Shown one piece after another: positions 1 through 11,436 of a DNA stretch of 64,000 nt. Under the pieces are notes generated by a model. The model saw only the letters and a list, made by a program, of their open reading frames with translations, was not told where the DNA came from and did not search any database. Made by a program: the position numbers and the translations under genes. Location: the NCBI RefSeq assembly GCF_003573695.1, contig NC_039363.1:161030747-161094746 (forward strand), written 5' to 3'. The stretch comes from Papaver somniferum (taxonomy: Eukaryota > Streptophyta > Magnoliopsida > Ranunculales > Papaveraceae). Position 1 is the stretch's first letter, and the number at the start of each line of letters is the position of its first letter.

Positions 1-1910
1 GTAGCATCTTGCTGCTGTTTTCCAAGTTGAGCTTGGGAGACTTGCCGGCTCGGTGGTGACTCTCGACGGTCGAGATTTGCATCTTGAGAGGAAGGGTAGT
101 CGTTGATTATTGCAACCCTTCGTTTGGTAGCCAGCGGCATGAAAGCATGGCCGTCATGGCTTTGACATGGTTGAGCGTGGCCAAGCTTGGATTTTGGCAT
201 AATTTAGGCGCGGCCAAGAACTAGGGTTTTGGCATAGTTTGGGCGCGACCAAAATTAGGGCTTGGCGTTGGGCCAAAGGTTTCCACGCGTTAGCTAGTGA
301 CTTTGGACGGCTAAGATCTACATCTTAAATGGAAGGGTGGTCGTTGATTGTCTCAACCCTTCGTTTTGGCAGCCAACAGCGTGGAGGAAAGGCTGGCATA
401 GTTTTCGAACAGCGGTGTGGCTGGCATGGTTGGCATGCCTTGGCGCGGAGATGTGGCTGGCACGGTATGCCATTGGCACGTGTGGAGCGCTGGCATGGTT
501 GGTATGCTTTGGGCATGGAGATGTGGCGCGGCATACCATTGGCACATGCGGCAAGGTTAGCATGCCTTGGCGCAGAAAGGTTGCACGGCATGCCATTGGC
601 AGATGTGGCATGGTTGGCATGCCTTGGCATGGAGATGCGGCTGGCACGACATGCCATTGGCACATGTGGCACGGTTGGCATGCCTTGGCGCGGAAAGGTT
701 GCACGGCATGCCATTGGCACATGTGGTGCGGCTGGCATGGTTGGCATGTCTTGGCGCGGAGATCTTGGACGGTTGAGATCTGTATCTCAGGTGGAAGGGT
801 GGTCGTTGATTATTGTACCGTTCGTTTTGGCAGCCAGCGTCGTGCATGGCTTTGGCATGTGTTAGGCACGGCCAAAATTAGGGTTTAGTACAAACCGTGA
901 TGTTTGGCCTTGGGCCGGAAGTTGCCATGCGTTAGGTGGCAAACTTGGACGGTTGAGATCCACATCTCAGATGGAAGGGTATCCGTTGATTGTTGCAACC
1001 CTCCGTTTTGGCAGCCAGCGGCATGTGGTAGGGCCGGCATGGCTTTGGCATGTGTTAGGCGCGGCCAAAATTAGGGTTTGCATCAACCGTGATGTTTGGA
1101 TTTGGGCCACAAGTTGCCATGCGTTAGGTGGCGAACTTGTGTGGCTGAGATTTGCATCTCAGAAGGAAGGGAAGTCGTTGATTATTGCAACCCTTCGTTT
1201 TGGCAGCCAACGTCGTGCATGGCATGTTGGGACAGCTGGCATGGCATACCTCGGCGCGGAGATGCGGCTTGCCATTGGCACATGTGGCACGGTTGGCATG
1301 CCTTGGCGTGGAAAGGTTACACGGCATGCCATTGGCACATGTGGTGCGACTGGCATGGTTGGCATGCCTTGGCGTGGAGATGTGGCTGACACGGCATGCC
1401 ATTGGCACATGTGGTACGGCTGGCATGGTTGGCATGCCTTGGCACGGAGACGTGGCTGGCATGGTTTGCCTTTGGCACGATGGTGTGGATGGCATGGTTT
1501 GCCTTTGGCACGATGGTGTGGATGGCATGGTTGGCATGCCTTGGCGCGGAGACGTGGATGGCATGGTTTGCCATTGGCACGGTGGTGCCGGTGGCATGGT
1601 TGGCATGCCTTGGCGCGGAGACGTGGCTGTCATGGTTTGTAATTGGCACGGTGGTGCGGCTGGCATGGTTGACATGCCTTGGCGCGGAGACGTGGATGGC
1701 ATGGTTTTCCATTGGCACGGTGTTGCGGCTGGCATGGTTGGCATGCCTTGGCGCGGAGACGTGGCTGGCATGGTTTGTCATTGGACCGGTGGTGCGGCTG
1801 GCATGATTGGCATGCCTTGGCGTGGAGACGTGGCTGGCATGGTTTGCCATTGGCACAGTGGCGTGAGAATTAGGTTTGCTATGTACGAAGATGATGTCGG
1901 TCAATACTAA
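1..1910. repeat. Complex GC-rich tandem repeat block, 69-bp period in its right half
   Basis: From about 1590 to 1860 the phrase catggttggcatgcc recurs exactly every 69 bp (1595, 1664, 1733, 1802). Further left, shorter variants built from the same words (tgccattggcac, ggcatgccttggcgcgg) alternate with a block of about 70 bp containing cgttgattattgcaaccc, which recurs near 100, 345, 810, 990 and 1175. Because 69 is a multiple of three and the units lack stops, several frames stay open on both strands for 130-240 codons. These are by-products, not genes. The whole block has a diverged second copy at 7068-8795. Confidence 0.85.
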
Positions 1911-2048
1911 GGGTTCTGCCGTGGAACATGACACATGTATAAAAAAAAGGTACCCTGGTAATTCTTACGTAGGCATTGATTGATTCAATAAATGCGCTCG
2001 TAGTGACATCATGTTAGATGTAAGGTTTTACGATTTTAACCCTAAGCT
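1911..2048. repeat. Conserved right end of the outer repeat segment (copy 1, uninterrupted)
   Basis: This stretch matches 8795-8812 joined to 18195-18317 with only scattered differences. It shows the sequence before the inner element inserted, reading gaacatgacacatg across the insertion point. The match to copy 2 stops after aaccctaagct, at 2048 and about 18317, where the flanking sequences become unrelated. Confidence 0.8.
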
Positions 2049-2317
2049 AAAAACCACCATCAACATTAAGTCCCCTGCTTAGCTCGGAACATGAGCATTG
2101 TTGCGAGGTAAGCATAAGTTGGTGACAGACAAGGACAGAAACGAAAAGCAAGTCATGAAAGATGGTCAGGAAGATTTGTTTAACCTTTTTCGAGAAATAA
2201 GGAGAATCCATGATCCTTGCATTTGGCGGCTTTGCGTAAATTCTGCTCGTGGCACTGCATGTTAGGCCGCGGAGTGGTAGGGACGATTGCTGGCCGGGAT
2301 GCAGACTGTTGGCATCG

Positions 2318-2425
2318 GTTTGGAATGGATCCGTCAACATTGGTAGGCTTGGAATGGAGCCGTCATCATTGGTCGACTTGGAATGGAGCCATCAACATTG
2401 GTCGGCTTGGAATGGGGCCGCTTGC
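2318..2425. repeat. Minisatellite, about 33-bp unit, 3-4 copies
   Basis: The phrase ttggaatggagccgtcaac and close variants recur about every 33 bp. It is followed at 2455-2530 by a second short array in which cagttccgtggaaggatgac recurs about every 30 bp. Confidence 0.7.
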
Positions 2426-5400
2426 TTTGCGCGGCTTGGATGGAGCTATCTTGCGTTCCTCGGAAGGATGACGACTGGCTTCAGTTCCGTGGAAGGATGA
2501 CGACCGGCTTCAGTTCCGTGGAATGATGACAATTTTGTCTAAATTAGGGTTTGGCATGCCGAAACCCTAATTAGCGCCCTTTACTAGAATCGTTGTAGAA
2601 CGTACGGACTAGGATTTTGACGGTACGCCCCTCCATTCTAAACGGAAAAGAATTTTCTATCTCCCAACGCGGGAATAATTAGGTTTTGAGCTCGTTCAGG
2701 AGGTGAAAACAGTTCGACAGTAAAATTCAGGAAGAATTCAGGAGGAATGTTGCGGGCCCGAGGTGGCATAGTCGCGCTCAGTCACCTATTCCCGCTCATG
2801 GAGAAATAAGGAATCTTCATTCTGTTCAAACTCTAAAAACTCCATCCGCATGAAAAGAGGCATCGACCCTCTTCTGTTGCTCGTCTGGATCTTTTCTTTC
2901 GTCTGTAGTGTCTCTACAGTGGATTCCAAAATTTACCAAAACTCCACTGCATTCTTGGGATGGATGGATGAAATATATGCTCGGCAACGATCATGTCAGG
3001 GCTAATCTTGGAGATTGTTGTTGCGTTGTCGGTCCATCCTTGACTTTAGGTTGTTCAGTGTATGGACCTTATGATCGCGATGATTGATATGTTTTGGATG
3101 ATTGTATGGTAGAAATCTTTCGAAGACACAGGATGAAATAGATAAGTTGGGAGACATTTTGTTGCCGATGTGTTGCTATCAAGTGTTCAAGTACTTTGTT
3201 TCAAGAGACATCCTTCGAACTAGCTTCTGAATCTTGGACTATGATATGGAATGGGATGCAGTGAGCACTCCTCAGTTATATTTATGTTAGATATGATGGG
3301 ATGGCCGAATATGTGAATGTATCTTGGGGGCGTGCTTTTGGAGTTTTCGATGCACATGTACGGCTTCATGTTGAGAAATTCCCGCGGCTCGTAAAACTTC
3401 GGCAGTGATGACGTTGAAATCACAAATAACCAGGTTGAGGGGAGTGAAAGCATCTCATGCTGGTAGTCCCCACGTGTAGCCTACTTTCATCGCATCGCCT
3501 TGAATCCATGTCCACTGGATTTGATACAAGCTTATTGTACTCTTCTGGATGTGACGCTGGGATGCACATGGACGAAATATTCTAGATAGCGAAAAGGCAG
3601 GAATGAGAGAGTTATGTTGTTTATCGTGGCTCCCTCTGTTTCTTCAAGAAAATGTTTCAGCCGCGTCCCTGGAGTTATCTCATGAGTCTTTGATGGTCAT
3701 CGGGATGGACTACGATGAGCAGTCCCCGGTCGCATTTTTCTTTAATTTCTGAAGTTGTTTTCCTCTGAGAAGGTTTGGGATCCGCCACGGCCTCGTAAAG
3801 TGTTGAAAGCGTCTTCTAGACAGAGAAGTGATGATATTCTTGCACTACACCCTTGAAGAGTAGATGACCTTGTTGTGGTTATGGCCTTTTGGTTGACTGT
3901 GTCTTCTGAGCTTTGACAGTGAAAGGATTTCATGTAGATCCTCAGTCCCCAAGTATGGTTTACATGTTTCCATCTTTCATGGTAAGTGTATTGACCATGA
4001 TAAAGACATCACCATCGTGCGTTCGTACGGGTGATTTTGTTACTTCTTCCACGTGAAACTAAAATATGGAGGAGTACGGGTTACCTTTGTAGTGATTGTT
4101 GTTGCGGTGAAGCTCTGGCTGGTATCAAAAATTGAGCGACAACAGTTCTTGGTAGCGGATGTAATCAGAAGAGACTACATTGTCGTGGGAAAAAAGTAGG
4201 TTGGCTAGAATTGTATGGGCATCCATGGAAGTAAAAGGATTGGCTAGATGCATAAGCGAGCGAACTGTCCATGGTCATGATTTTTGGCGGGATGGATCAA
4301 AAGGTGGCCATGACTACGAAGATTGGCTGGCTGCAATCATGATCCTTGACATGGGGAGTGTGGTGAAACGACCCTTTGCAGAAAGGAGTGATGTTGAAGC
4401 GACTTCGGATCTTTGAGAGAACGTTGAAACTTAAGGAGCCCAATGCTGTTTCGGATCCTCGAGCAGCTTATGGAGATCTCGCTGAAGCGGAGCGGCTGCT
4501 GGAGCGAACTTTGAAGCGTAGCCGCTGCTGGAGAACGTTGAATCGGAGCCACTTCTGGATAGAACGTCGAAACGGCGCCTTGAAAATCTCAGAGCCTTGA
4601 CGGTTACAATGTTGAAGCCAGAGACTGCGTCACTCAGCGTCCTGTCAAACTAGACATCCCTCAAGTGAACAGTGGTTAGGAGTCCTCGGTTTCATCTATC
4701 GATCATGCTTTCCAGGAGAGGTTGGGGTTTGGGAACGTCTTCCCTGGCTGGAAACAACTGCTTTCCTGGTGCAGTGAGGTTGAGGGATGCAAATATGTCT
4801 TGACGCTACGCCTTGAAGAAATATAGAATCTCACATAACTGTTTCATCATAGACTGCACGATTTTGTGGGCGAGGTCCCCAGAAATCATGCATCTCCTGA
4901 CGGGAAGAGGGTCTCTGTGAATTCAGGAGGGTTGTTGATTTCCTTTGCCTCGATTTTGGAGAAGTCGTTCCTGATCTTTACGTGTGATGAAATTGGATTG
5001 CTGATTCCCTTCTACTAGGCGTTCAAGAGCAACGCGATCCCCTTCATCTATAAACGCACGTTCTGCTGAAGTGCCTGCGTCGGATGTTAAAATTATTCCT
5101 TGTCAGCTCCCTCTTGGGTTGACGTGACTCTTATGGTGGCCGCTCCGTCAGTGTCTTGAGGAAATAGGTATCTCTTTCCGAGTTATAAACACGTCTGTCT
5201 GAGCCTTACGAGAACCTTTTGTCTTTCCATCAAATCAACAGTGGTAAAAGGAGGTCGGCTTCTTCCGGCTCTTCCAGTATCTTGCCATGATGGTGGAGTA
5301 GCAGCGTCTCTGGTGACGGTTAGAGCTGTCATACTTGAAGAAACGTTGGGGTGCCTAAAGCGGCTCTGGTTCTGGTGATCGTAGGTGTATCGTGCATAGA

Positions 5401-5518
5401 TGGCGCGTTTTTGATCACGGAGTGTTGGAGCCATGGCCTCGTTTCGAAGGGTGAGGATGGCGCTGCTTTGGCTGGTTGTGAAGCGGAGAAGATGGCGCTG
5501 GAAGGGTACAAGTTTTTA

Positions 5519-5645
5519 GCGCTGGAAAGGATGCAAGTTGTTGGCGCTGGAAGGATGCAAGTTGCTGGCGCTGGAAAGATGCAAGTTGTTAGTGCTGGAA
5601 GGATGCATGTTGTTAGCGCTGGAAGGATGCAGGCTGCTAGCACTG
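5519..5645. repeat. Minisatellite, about 24-bp unit, 5 copies
   Basis: The unit gctggaaggatgcaagttgt recurs with few changes. Being a multiple of three, it creates a repetitive plus-strand frame that I do not treat as a gene. Confidence 0.75.
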
Positions 5646-6095
5646 AATCGGCTTGGAATGGGCGCTGGCTTGGCGTGGCGCGGATTGTTGGGCACCGTGA
5701 GGCTTGTTCTTGCGGGCCCAGTTGTCTCTTTCCATACGTAGCTCAAACAGGAAATCCTTTCCTTATTCAAATTTCAAAAGTGTTATGCCTATAAAAGGGG
5801 TTGGCTCTCCTCTTTTTTTCTGAAAGGAAAACAAAGCGCCTGGTTTATGGTTTTATTTGAATTGATAGGTAACTGTTATCTACGAAGGTTTTGGATTATT
5901 CTTTTGGAATGAATTGTTTTAGAATAATGTTGTCTTGGTTACGATTGCAAGCGACGCAAACATCCCAGGAAAACCATGGAACCGTGAGCGTTGTGTGTCG
6001 GTAGAGAGCATGAGATGAAACATAACATGGCTATCGGTTTTATCATTCCCGTGAAAACTTGAAGTAGTAAACCGTGTATTTTGTCTAGGCAAGAC

Positions 6096-6290
6096 TTACT
6101 CGGTTTTTTCGGATCTCTTGACGAAAAATGAATCTTTCGGGTGTAAGTCCGAGTTTTGTGGGAAGCAGCGCCGTGATTGTGGAAAGTCCCCAGTCCTCCC
6201 TGAGTCACCTGATAACCGAGTCGTCGATCCCTGGGCGGACCGTTTGCCTCTACCATCTTGGAAGTCCCCAGTCACCTCTTGTCGTGTCAT
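6096..6290 (-). CDS. Short leader/gag-like open frame next to the primer site, uncertain
   Basis: A 64-codon ATG frame begins about 118 bases inside the primer-site side of the LTR, where a leader ORF or the start of gag is expected on the minus strand. The peptide is hydrophilic with a Gly/Arg/Ser-rich beginning. It shows no recognisable domain and stops early. It overlaps a duplicated stretch (6211-6261 against 6295-6345, 84 bp apart), so part of its coding look could come from that duplication. It is probably a remnant of the outer element. Confidence 0.2.
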   Translation of the reverse strand: MTRQEVTGDFQDGRGKRSAQGSTTRLSGDSGRTGDFPQSRRCFPQNSDLHPKDSFFVKRSEKTE

Positions 6291-6407
6291 GACTGGTAAC
6301 TGAGTTGTCGATCCCTGAGCGGATCGTTTGCTTCTACCACCTTGATGTCTGGGTTGAAGTATGAGATTGGGATTTGGAAATCGATATTGTAACCGAGAGA
6401 TTAATTT

Positions 6408-6424
6408 CCCACTATGGTAGCCAA
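6408..6424 (-). other. Primer-binding-site-like sequence of the outer element
   Basis: On the minus strand TTGGCTACCATAGTGGG begins one base after the LTR terminus ...CTTAAACA. The TTGGC start and position are typical of plant LTR-element primer sites. The matching tRNA was not identified. Confidence 0.5.
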
Positions 6425-6425
6425 T

Positions 6426-7015
6426 TGTTTAAGGGTGAAAACAGTTTCTACTGGTTTCTGTAATTTTGTGTGTTGTGGGTGAGAAACGAGTCTAAACCCT
6501 AAACAATGTACTGCAAGGGAGTACTTTAGATTTGAGAGATCACTCTGTACAAATCCGGCCTAAACCAAGAAATGGTCGTTCCAGACTTGCTTCGGTCACA
6601 AAGTGAAGGAGAAGGGTTGGTTTTGGGGAGGGAAGCGAATAGAGTATTGAGACCAGAATAGTTGATTCTGGAAGAGTAGTTGTTCGACGACTTGTATCAG
6701 AAAGTGGAAAGCTAACAAATGTTTTCTGATTGTTGTATGTTCCTCACCAAAACTTGTCGTTTGGTGGTAATAGGTAAGACCTATTTATACAAGTCCAAGT
6801 GAAACGTACTCTGGTCTGGTAAGAAATGGAAACAGATGAGTAAATGGGAGGTGGTGGTAACCGGTAACGCCTGGAATTGATGTTCCATAATGAAGGAAAG
6901 CGTTTCACCATTACTCCCTGTATTTACTAACCGCCTCATTCTTATGACACTGTCTTGTAACGGGCGTAGTGTACGCCGCACGTTGTAAACCTCCAAACCA
7001 ATACCCTAATGAGCA
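6426..7015 (-). mobile_element. LTR of the outer element, 590 bp, TG...CA ends
   Basis: The segment starts TGTTTAAGGG and ends AATGAGCA on the plus strand, so it has TG/CA termini. On the minus strand it carries GTATAAATAG (6790-6781), a good TATA box. A primer-site-like sequence abuts its left end, and a polypurine tract (minus strand CAAACTGGGGGA) abuts its right end. One LTR flanked by both signals is expected where two copies share an LTR, for example after recombination. No second copy is visible in the window to prove the borders. Confidence 0.6.
6781..6790 (-). promoter_or_regulatory. TATA box in the outer-element LTR
   Basis: GTATAAATAG on the minus strand lies about 225 bases into the LTR, as expected for the U3/R promoter. 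Confidence 0.5.
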
Positions 7016-7027
7016 TCCCCCAGTTTG
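7016..7027 (-). other. Polypurine tract next to the outer LTR
   Basis: The minus strand reads CAAACTGGGGGA directly before the LTR start TGCTCATT. This is the usual G-run just upstream of a plant 3' LTR. Confidence 0.5.
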
Positions 7028-8812
7028 TGACATGTGTTGATGTCTCGAGTGTTTTCGTGGAAAACATGTAGCATGTTGTTGTTGTTTGGCAAGTTGATCT
7101 TGGGAGACTTGCCGGATCGGTGGTGACTCTCGACGGTCGAGATTTTCATCTTGAGAAAAAGGGTAGCCGTTGAGTATTGCAACCCTTCGTTTGGTAGCCA
7201 ACGTCATGAAAGTATGGTCGACATGGCTTTGACATGGTTAGGCGTGGCCAAGATTGGATTTTGGCATATTTTAGGCGCGGCCAAGAACTCGGGTTTTGTC
7301 ATAGTTTGGGCGCGACCAAAATTAGGGCTTGGCGTTGGGCCAAAGGTTGCCACGCGTTAGCTGGTGACTTTGGACGGTTAAGATCTGCATCTTAAATGGA
7401 AGGGTGGTCGTTGATTGTCGCAACCCTTCGTTTTGGCAGCCAACGGCGTGGAGGAAAGGCTGGCATGGTTTTGGCACAGCGGTGCGGCTGGCATGGTTGG
7501 CATGCCTTGGCTCGGAGAGGTGGCTGGCACGATATGCTATTGGCACGTGTGGAGCACTGGCATGGTTGGTATGCTTTGGGCGTGGAGATGTGGCGCGGCA
7601 TGCCATTGGCACATGCGGCATGGTTGGCATGCCTTGGCGCGGAAAGTTTGCACGACATGCCTTAGCGTGGAGATACGACTGGCACGACATGCCATTGGCG
7701 CATGTGGCACGGTTGGCATGCCTTGGCGCGGAAAGGTTGCACGGCATGCCATTTGCACATATGGTGCGGCTGGCATGGTTGGCATGTCTTGGCGCGACGA
7801 TCTTGGACGGTTGAGATCTTTATCTCAGGTGGAAGGGTAGCCGTTGATTATTGCAACCCTTCGTTTTGGCAGCCAGCGTCGTGCATGGCTTTGGCATGTG
7901 TTAGGCGCGAACAAAATTAGGGTTTAGTACAAACCGTGATGTTTGGTCGTGGACCGGAAGTTGCCATGCGTTAGGTGGCAAACTTGGACGGTTGAGATCT
8001 ACATCTCAGATGGAAGGGTAATCGTTGATTGTTCCAACCCTCCGTTTTGGCAGCCAGCGGCATGTGGTAGGGCCGACATGGCTTTGGCATGTGTTAGACG
8101 CGGCCAAAATTAGGGTTTGCATGAACCGTGAGGTTTGGCTTTGGGCCACAAGTTTCCATGTGTTAGGTGGCGAACTTGTGTGGCTGATATTTGCATCTCA
8201 GAAGGAAGGGCAGTCGTTGATTATTGCAACCCTTCGTTTTGGCAGCTAGCGTCGTGCATGGCATGTTGGGACAGCTGGCATGGCATGCCTCGGCACGGAG
8301 ATGCGGCTGGCACGGCATGCCATTGGCACATGCGGCACGGTTGGCATGCCTTGGCGTGGAAAGGTTGCACGGCATGCCATTGGCACATGTAGTGCGGATG
8401 GCATGGTTGGCATGCCTTGGCGCGGAGATGTGGCTGGCACGGCATGCCATTGGCATATGTGGTGCGGCTGGCATGGTTGGCATGCCTTGGCGCAGATACG
8501 TGGCTGGCATGGTTGGCATGCCTTGGCGCAGAGACGTGGCTGGCATGGTTTGCCATTGGCACGGTGGTGCGGCTAGCATGGTTGGCATGCCTTGGCACGG
8601 AGACGTGGCTAGCATGGTTGGCATGCCTTGGCGCGGAGACGTGGCTGGCATGGTTTGCCATTGGCACGGTGGTGCGGCTGGCATAATTGGCATGCCTTGG
8701 CGCGGAGACGTGGATGGCATGGTTTGCCATTGGCACGGTGGCGTGAGAATTAGGGTTTGGTATGTATGAAGATGATGTCGGTCAATACTAAGGGTTCTGT
8801 TGTGGAACATGA
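7028..8812. repeat. Second copy of the outer tandem-repeat segment (left part)
   Basis: Window position 1 aligns with 7068, and the two copies run in parallel to about 1910/8795. The same 70-bp blocks (tcgttgattattgcaaccc) and ggcatggttggcatgcc units are present, with different copy numbers. The open frames inside are again repeat by-products. The copy is interrupted at 8812 by the inner element and resumes at 18195. Confidence 0.8.
8808..8812. repeat. Target-site duplication catga, left copy
   Basis: It is identical to 18195-18199. The uninterrupted copy at 1911-2048 carries this pentamer once at the matching place. Confidence 0.95.
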
Positions 8813-9339
8813 TGGTAGGCTTCTAAAAGGTCCTAAAAATTATCCCCGGCCAAAAACTTGGTGGGCCCGGAGATATGTATGAAAATTAAGCGCAATGAAA
8901 CGCGGGCCTACAGTAATACCGCAAGTGCACGGTCGTCAGTTGTAGCTTGTGCAAGTACGGGTCGATCCACAGAGATCGGGTGTGTTTGGTGTGTTTCTAG
9001 CTATTTGGGCTCTAAATTGCTATTGTTGGGCTTTGATTCTCCTTTGAGTAAATTGGGTCTAATGGGTTTGTTTTTAACAATGAAATGAACTGAGCTTGGG
9101 CTCAGTTGGTCTTTGAAATGTACTAGGCTTTGGGCCTTTGATTGAGTTCAGGCTTTTGGTCTCTGAATTAGGCTTTTGATTAAGCCCACAGTTGACTGAA
9201 TTGGGCTTTGGTTTGAGCTGGGCCTGTGGTCTTTCAACAATTTACAATGGGCTTTTGGTCTTAGAAACTGGGCTTGGTTTAGCTAGGCCTTTGGGCTTCA
9301 CTGAATTGAACTTGGGCTCAGTGTTGAAGTGAGCTTTGG

Positions 9340-9590
9340 GATCAGTTGCAGCAGCAGCAGCAGTGGAAGGGAGGCAATGCAGCAATGCAGAGGAAAGCAG
9401 CAACAGCAGGGTTGCAGGGCAGATGGGTTGCAGCAACAGCTGCACAAGCAGTGCACAGCAGCACAAGGCCAAGAAAACAGCAGCAACAGCAGCACAACAG
9501 CTGCACAAGCAATGGAAGGGAGGCAACAACAGGGCAAAAGCAACAGCAGCAGGGCTTCTGGCTTAGTAGCAAAAGAGGAGTGTAAACAGT
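9340..9590. repeat. Low-complexity CAG/CAA-rich stretch in the left LTR
   Basis: Runs such as gcagcagcagcagcag and aacagcagcaacagcagcac dominate. The same stretch occurs in the right LTR 6775 bp further on. Long open frames in several phases here are compositional. Confidence 0.85.
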
Positions 9591-10376
9591 GGCTCTAGGC
9601 CAAATTGGAAGCAAACCAGAGAACAAAAGAATGGCAAAAACAGCAAAGATTAAACAGACTAAAAACTAAACAGCAAAAGAAAGATGACAATGAAGAAAAC
9701 AGTGTGAACAAGATAAATGAACCAAGGCCTAAGGCCAAGGGCAGGGGTGTGGAGAAGAAGTAACAAATCAAAGCTAAGGCATTCATAAAGAATGGGAAGA
9801 GAATTAGCTTGCTATGAGCACTAATTTCTCCCAATGCTCAATCAAATCAGTGCAACCTAAGCATACAAAAATGGAATGGCAAGATAATCAGCTTGCTATG
9901 AGCACTGATTTCTTCCATTACTCAATCAATTCAGTGCTTCAAAGGTTTCTAGCCTAGCATTCTATCACTTCACATGTATCACAAAACAGGTATATTAACA
10001 TTACATGGAACTAAACATGCATTAACATTAAACATGACACATGTAAACAACATCTAACAGTAACAACACACATTAACAGAACACATGATTAAACAGGAGC
10101 AACAATTTTAACAGGAGCACATTTAACAGGAGACAAACAGGATATGAAAACAGGAAATTAAAACATGAAATTAAAACAAGCACATTAACAGGAACTTAAA
10201 ATTAAAACACAAATTGCAATAAAAAGTGACAGAATTTAACAGAACTTGAAATTAAAATTGAAACCCTAAATTGAAATCTAATTGAAATTTAAGAACTGAA
10301 ATTAAACCTAAACTAACCCAATTTTGGGGGAATCTCGGCTAGCCCAAGAACACCTCAACAGTAATACCCATCCCTC

Positions 10377-10385
10377 AATTTATAC
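10377..10385 (-). promoter_or_regulatory. TATA box of the inner element, left LTR
   Basis: The minus strand reads GTATAAATT upstream of the transcribed leader. The same box is at 17152-17160 in the right LTR, which is the 5' LTR and would drive gag. Confidence 0.5.
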
Positions 10386-11418
10386 AAAAAAGGAATGACG
10401 AACCCTAATTCCCAAAACCGAGAAAACTAGGGTTAGGGTTTACCTAAAATTCTTCACCCACGTCGACGACCCATGCTCTCTTCTTGTTCCTCCTGCTCTT
10501 CCCATGCTTCTATTGCTTCTTCTTCCATCTCTGTAATGCCTATAACTCTATTTCCCTAATTTCAAAACCCTAAATTTGAGAGGGTTTGTGAAACTAGCGA
10601 AATAGGCTAATAGGATGGATGGGTTTCTGGTTATAGGTAGAGTAGAGTGATTTGGTGGCGTAGATGGTGGAGTGATTTGGGGAGAAGATGGTGGTGATGG
10701 AGACGGACATGGTGGTGGTACGGGTTCTGAAGGAAGAAGAGATGGAGAAGAAAGAAGAAAGGTGCGTTTGGCTGGGTATAGGGTGTTCGATACTTGGGTG
10801 TTAGGCGGGTTCAGCGAGGTTTGATGATCTGCGACAAGGAGCTATGGATGGGAAGATGGTAGGTGGATCCAACGGCGATACGGAGGTAAGCGTGGATCGA
10901 CCGTCGGATGAAGTGATACAACGAAACGAACGGTGCTAGATTAGGTTAGGTGCTGTAGTGTAAGGCGGAGATATCAAACTTTGATGAACAGCAAGGAAAA
11001 ACCGTTGGATTCAACTACCATCTAATCTGAAGGCTTGGAATTTCAGCGCTGTGGTGCTTGGCAGAGACTTCAGATTTTGATGCTCTATGAAGGAGCGACC
11101 ATCGGATGCTTCTGAGAACTGATCTGATGGCTGAGAACGGAGGCGTTTTTGTGTGTAGAAAATGAGGTTGTGCGCACCATTCTTCGCGGCTTCCTTGCGT
11201 GATTTCTCCCGGCTTTTCACTACTTTTCTGCTCTTTTTGCTCCGCAAGTCATCCAGACTTTATTTATTACCTAAAAATGCAAAATTAATTAATAAAAATA
11301 TTTATTCTTGAAAACAATGAAAATACAGAATATGGGATAAAATGTAGAATTAATGCACAAAAGATGAGTTAAATGCCAACAAAAAGGGATAAATATATAC
11401 AATATTTGGCACTCATCA

Positions 11419-11436
11419 AATACCCCCAAACCTGAA
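11419..11436 (-). other. Polypurine tract of the inner element
   Basis: The minus strand reads AGGTTTGGGGGTATT immediately before the 3' LTR. A near-identical motif sits at 12214-12230, see findings. Confidence 0.7.

Larger units (their letters stand above)
2049..6095. other. Non-coding interior of the outer element with several minisatellites
   Basis: I see no credible gene here. Only short frames of 60-150 codons occur, and the longest overlies a minisatellite. Degenerate short tandem repeats are scattered near 2320-2530, 4370-4600 and 5519-5645. The word agtcccc recurs many times (near 2068, 3466, 3721, 3948), reading ggggact on the minus strand, which fits one decayed element rather than unrelated intergenic DNA. 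Confidence 0.5.
1..7015 (-). mobile_element. Old coding-poor LTR retrotransposon, left part cut by window edge
   Basis: Read on the minus strand, the order is an LTR (7015-6426), a primer-site-like sequence, a leader, about 4.4 kb of minisatellite-rich DNA without long open frames, and a tandem-repeat block (2048-1). The 3' LTR would lie left of the window. No protease, reverse transcriptase, RNase H or integrase frame is visible, so the element is non-autonomous or decayed. Long tandem repeats before the polypurine tract are known from Tat/Ogre-type Ty3/gypsy elements, and that assignment here is inference. The alternative is that 1-2048 and its second copy at 7016-18317 are themselves LTRs. 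I find no primer site or polypurine tract supporting that. Confidence 0.5.
8813..11418 (-). mobile_element. Left LTR (3' LTR in element orientation), 2606 bp
   Basis: It starts TGGTAGGCTTC and ends GGCACTCATCA. It holds a CAG/CAA-rich low-complexity stretch near 9345-9590 and a minus-strand TATA box near 10381. The small frames in the CAG-rich part occur in all frames and are not genes. Confidence 0.95.

Noticed and set aside
318..1934. Several open frames of 60-240 codons on both strands
   Set aside because: All lie in stop-free 3n-period tandem repeats, overlap one another in many phases, and have highly repetitive Trp/His/Cys/Met-rich translations.
1..2048. Reading 1-2048 and 7016-18317 (minus the inner element) as a pair of LTRs around 2049-7015
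   Set aside because: No primer site after 2048 and no polypurine tract before 7016 in plus orientation. The opposite orientation has good signals around 6426-7015. It is kept as a less likely alternative.
7322..8810. Matching set of open frames in the second repeat copy
   Set aside because: Same cause; frames are not conserved in extent between the two copies.
9242..9626. Poly-Gln/Ser/Ala and poly-Cys/Leu frames in the LTR (also 16017-16401)
   Set aside because: They arise from CAG-rich low complexity in an LTR and occur in every phase.
10428..10441. Telomere-like tagggttagggttt
   Set aside because: Only about two units, inside an LTR and repeated at the matching place in the other LTR. 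Not a telomeric array.
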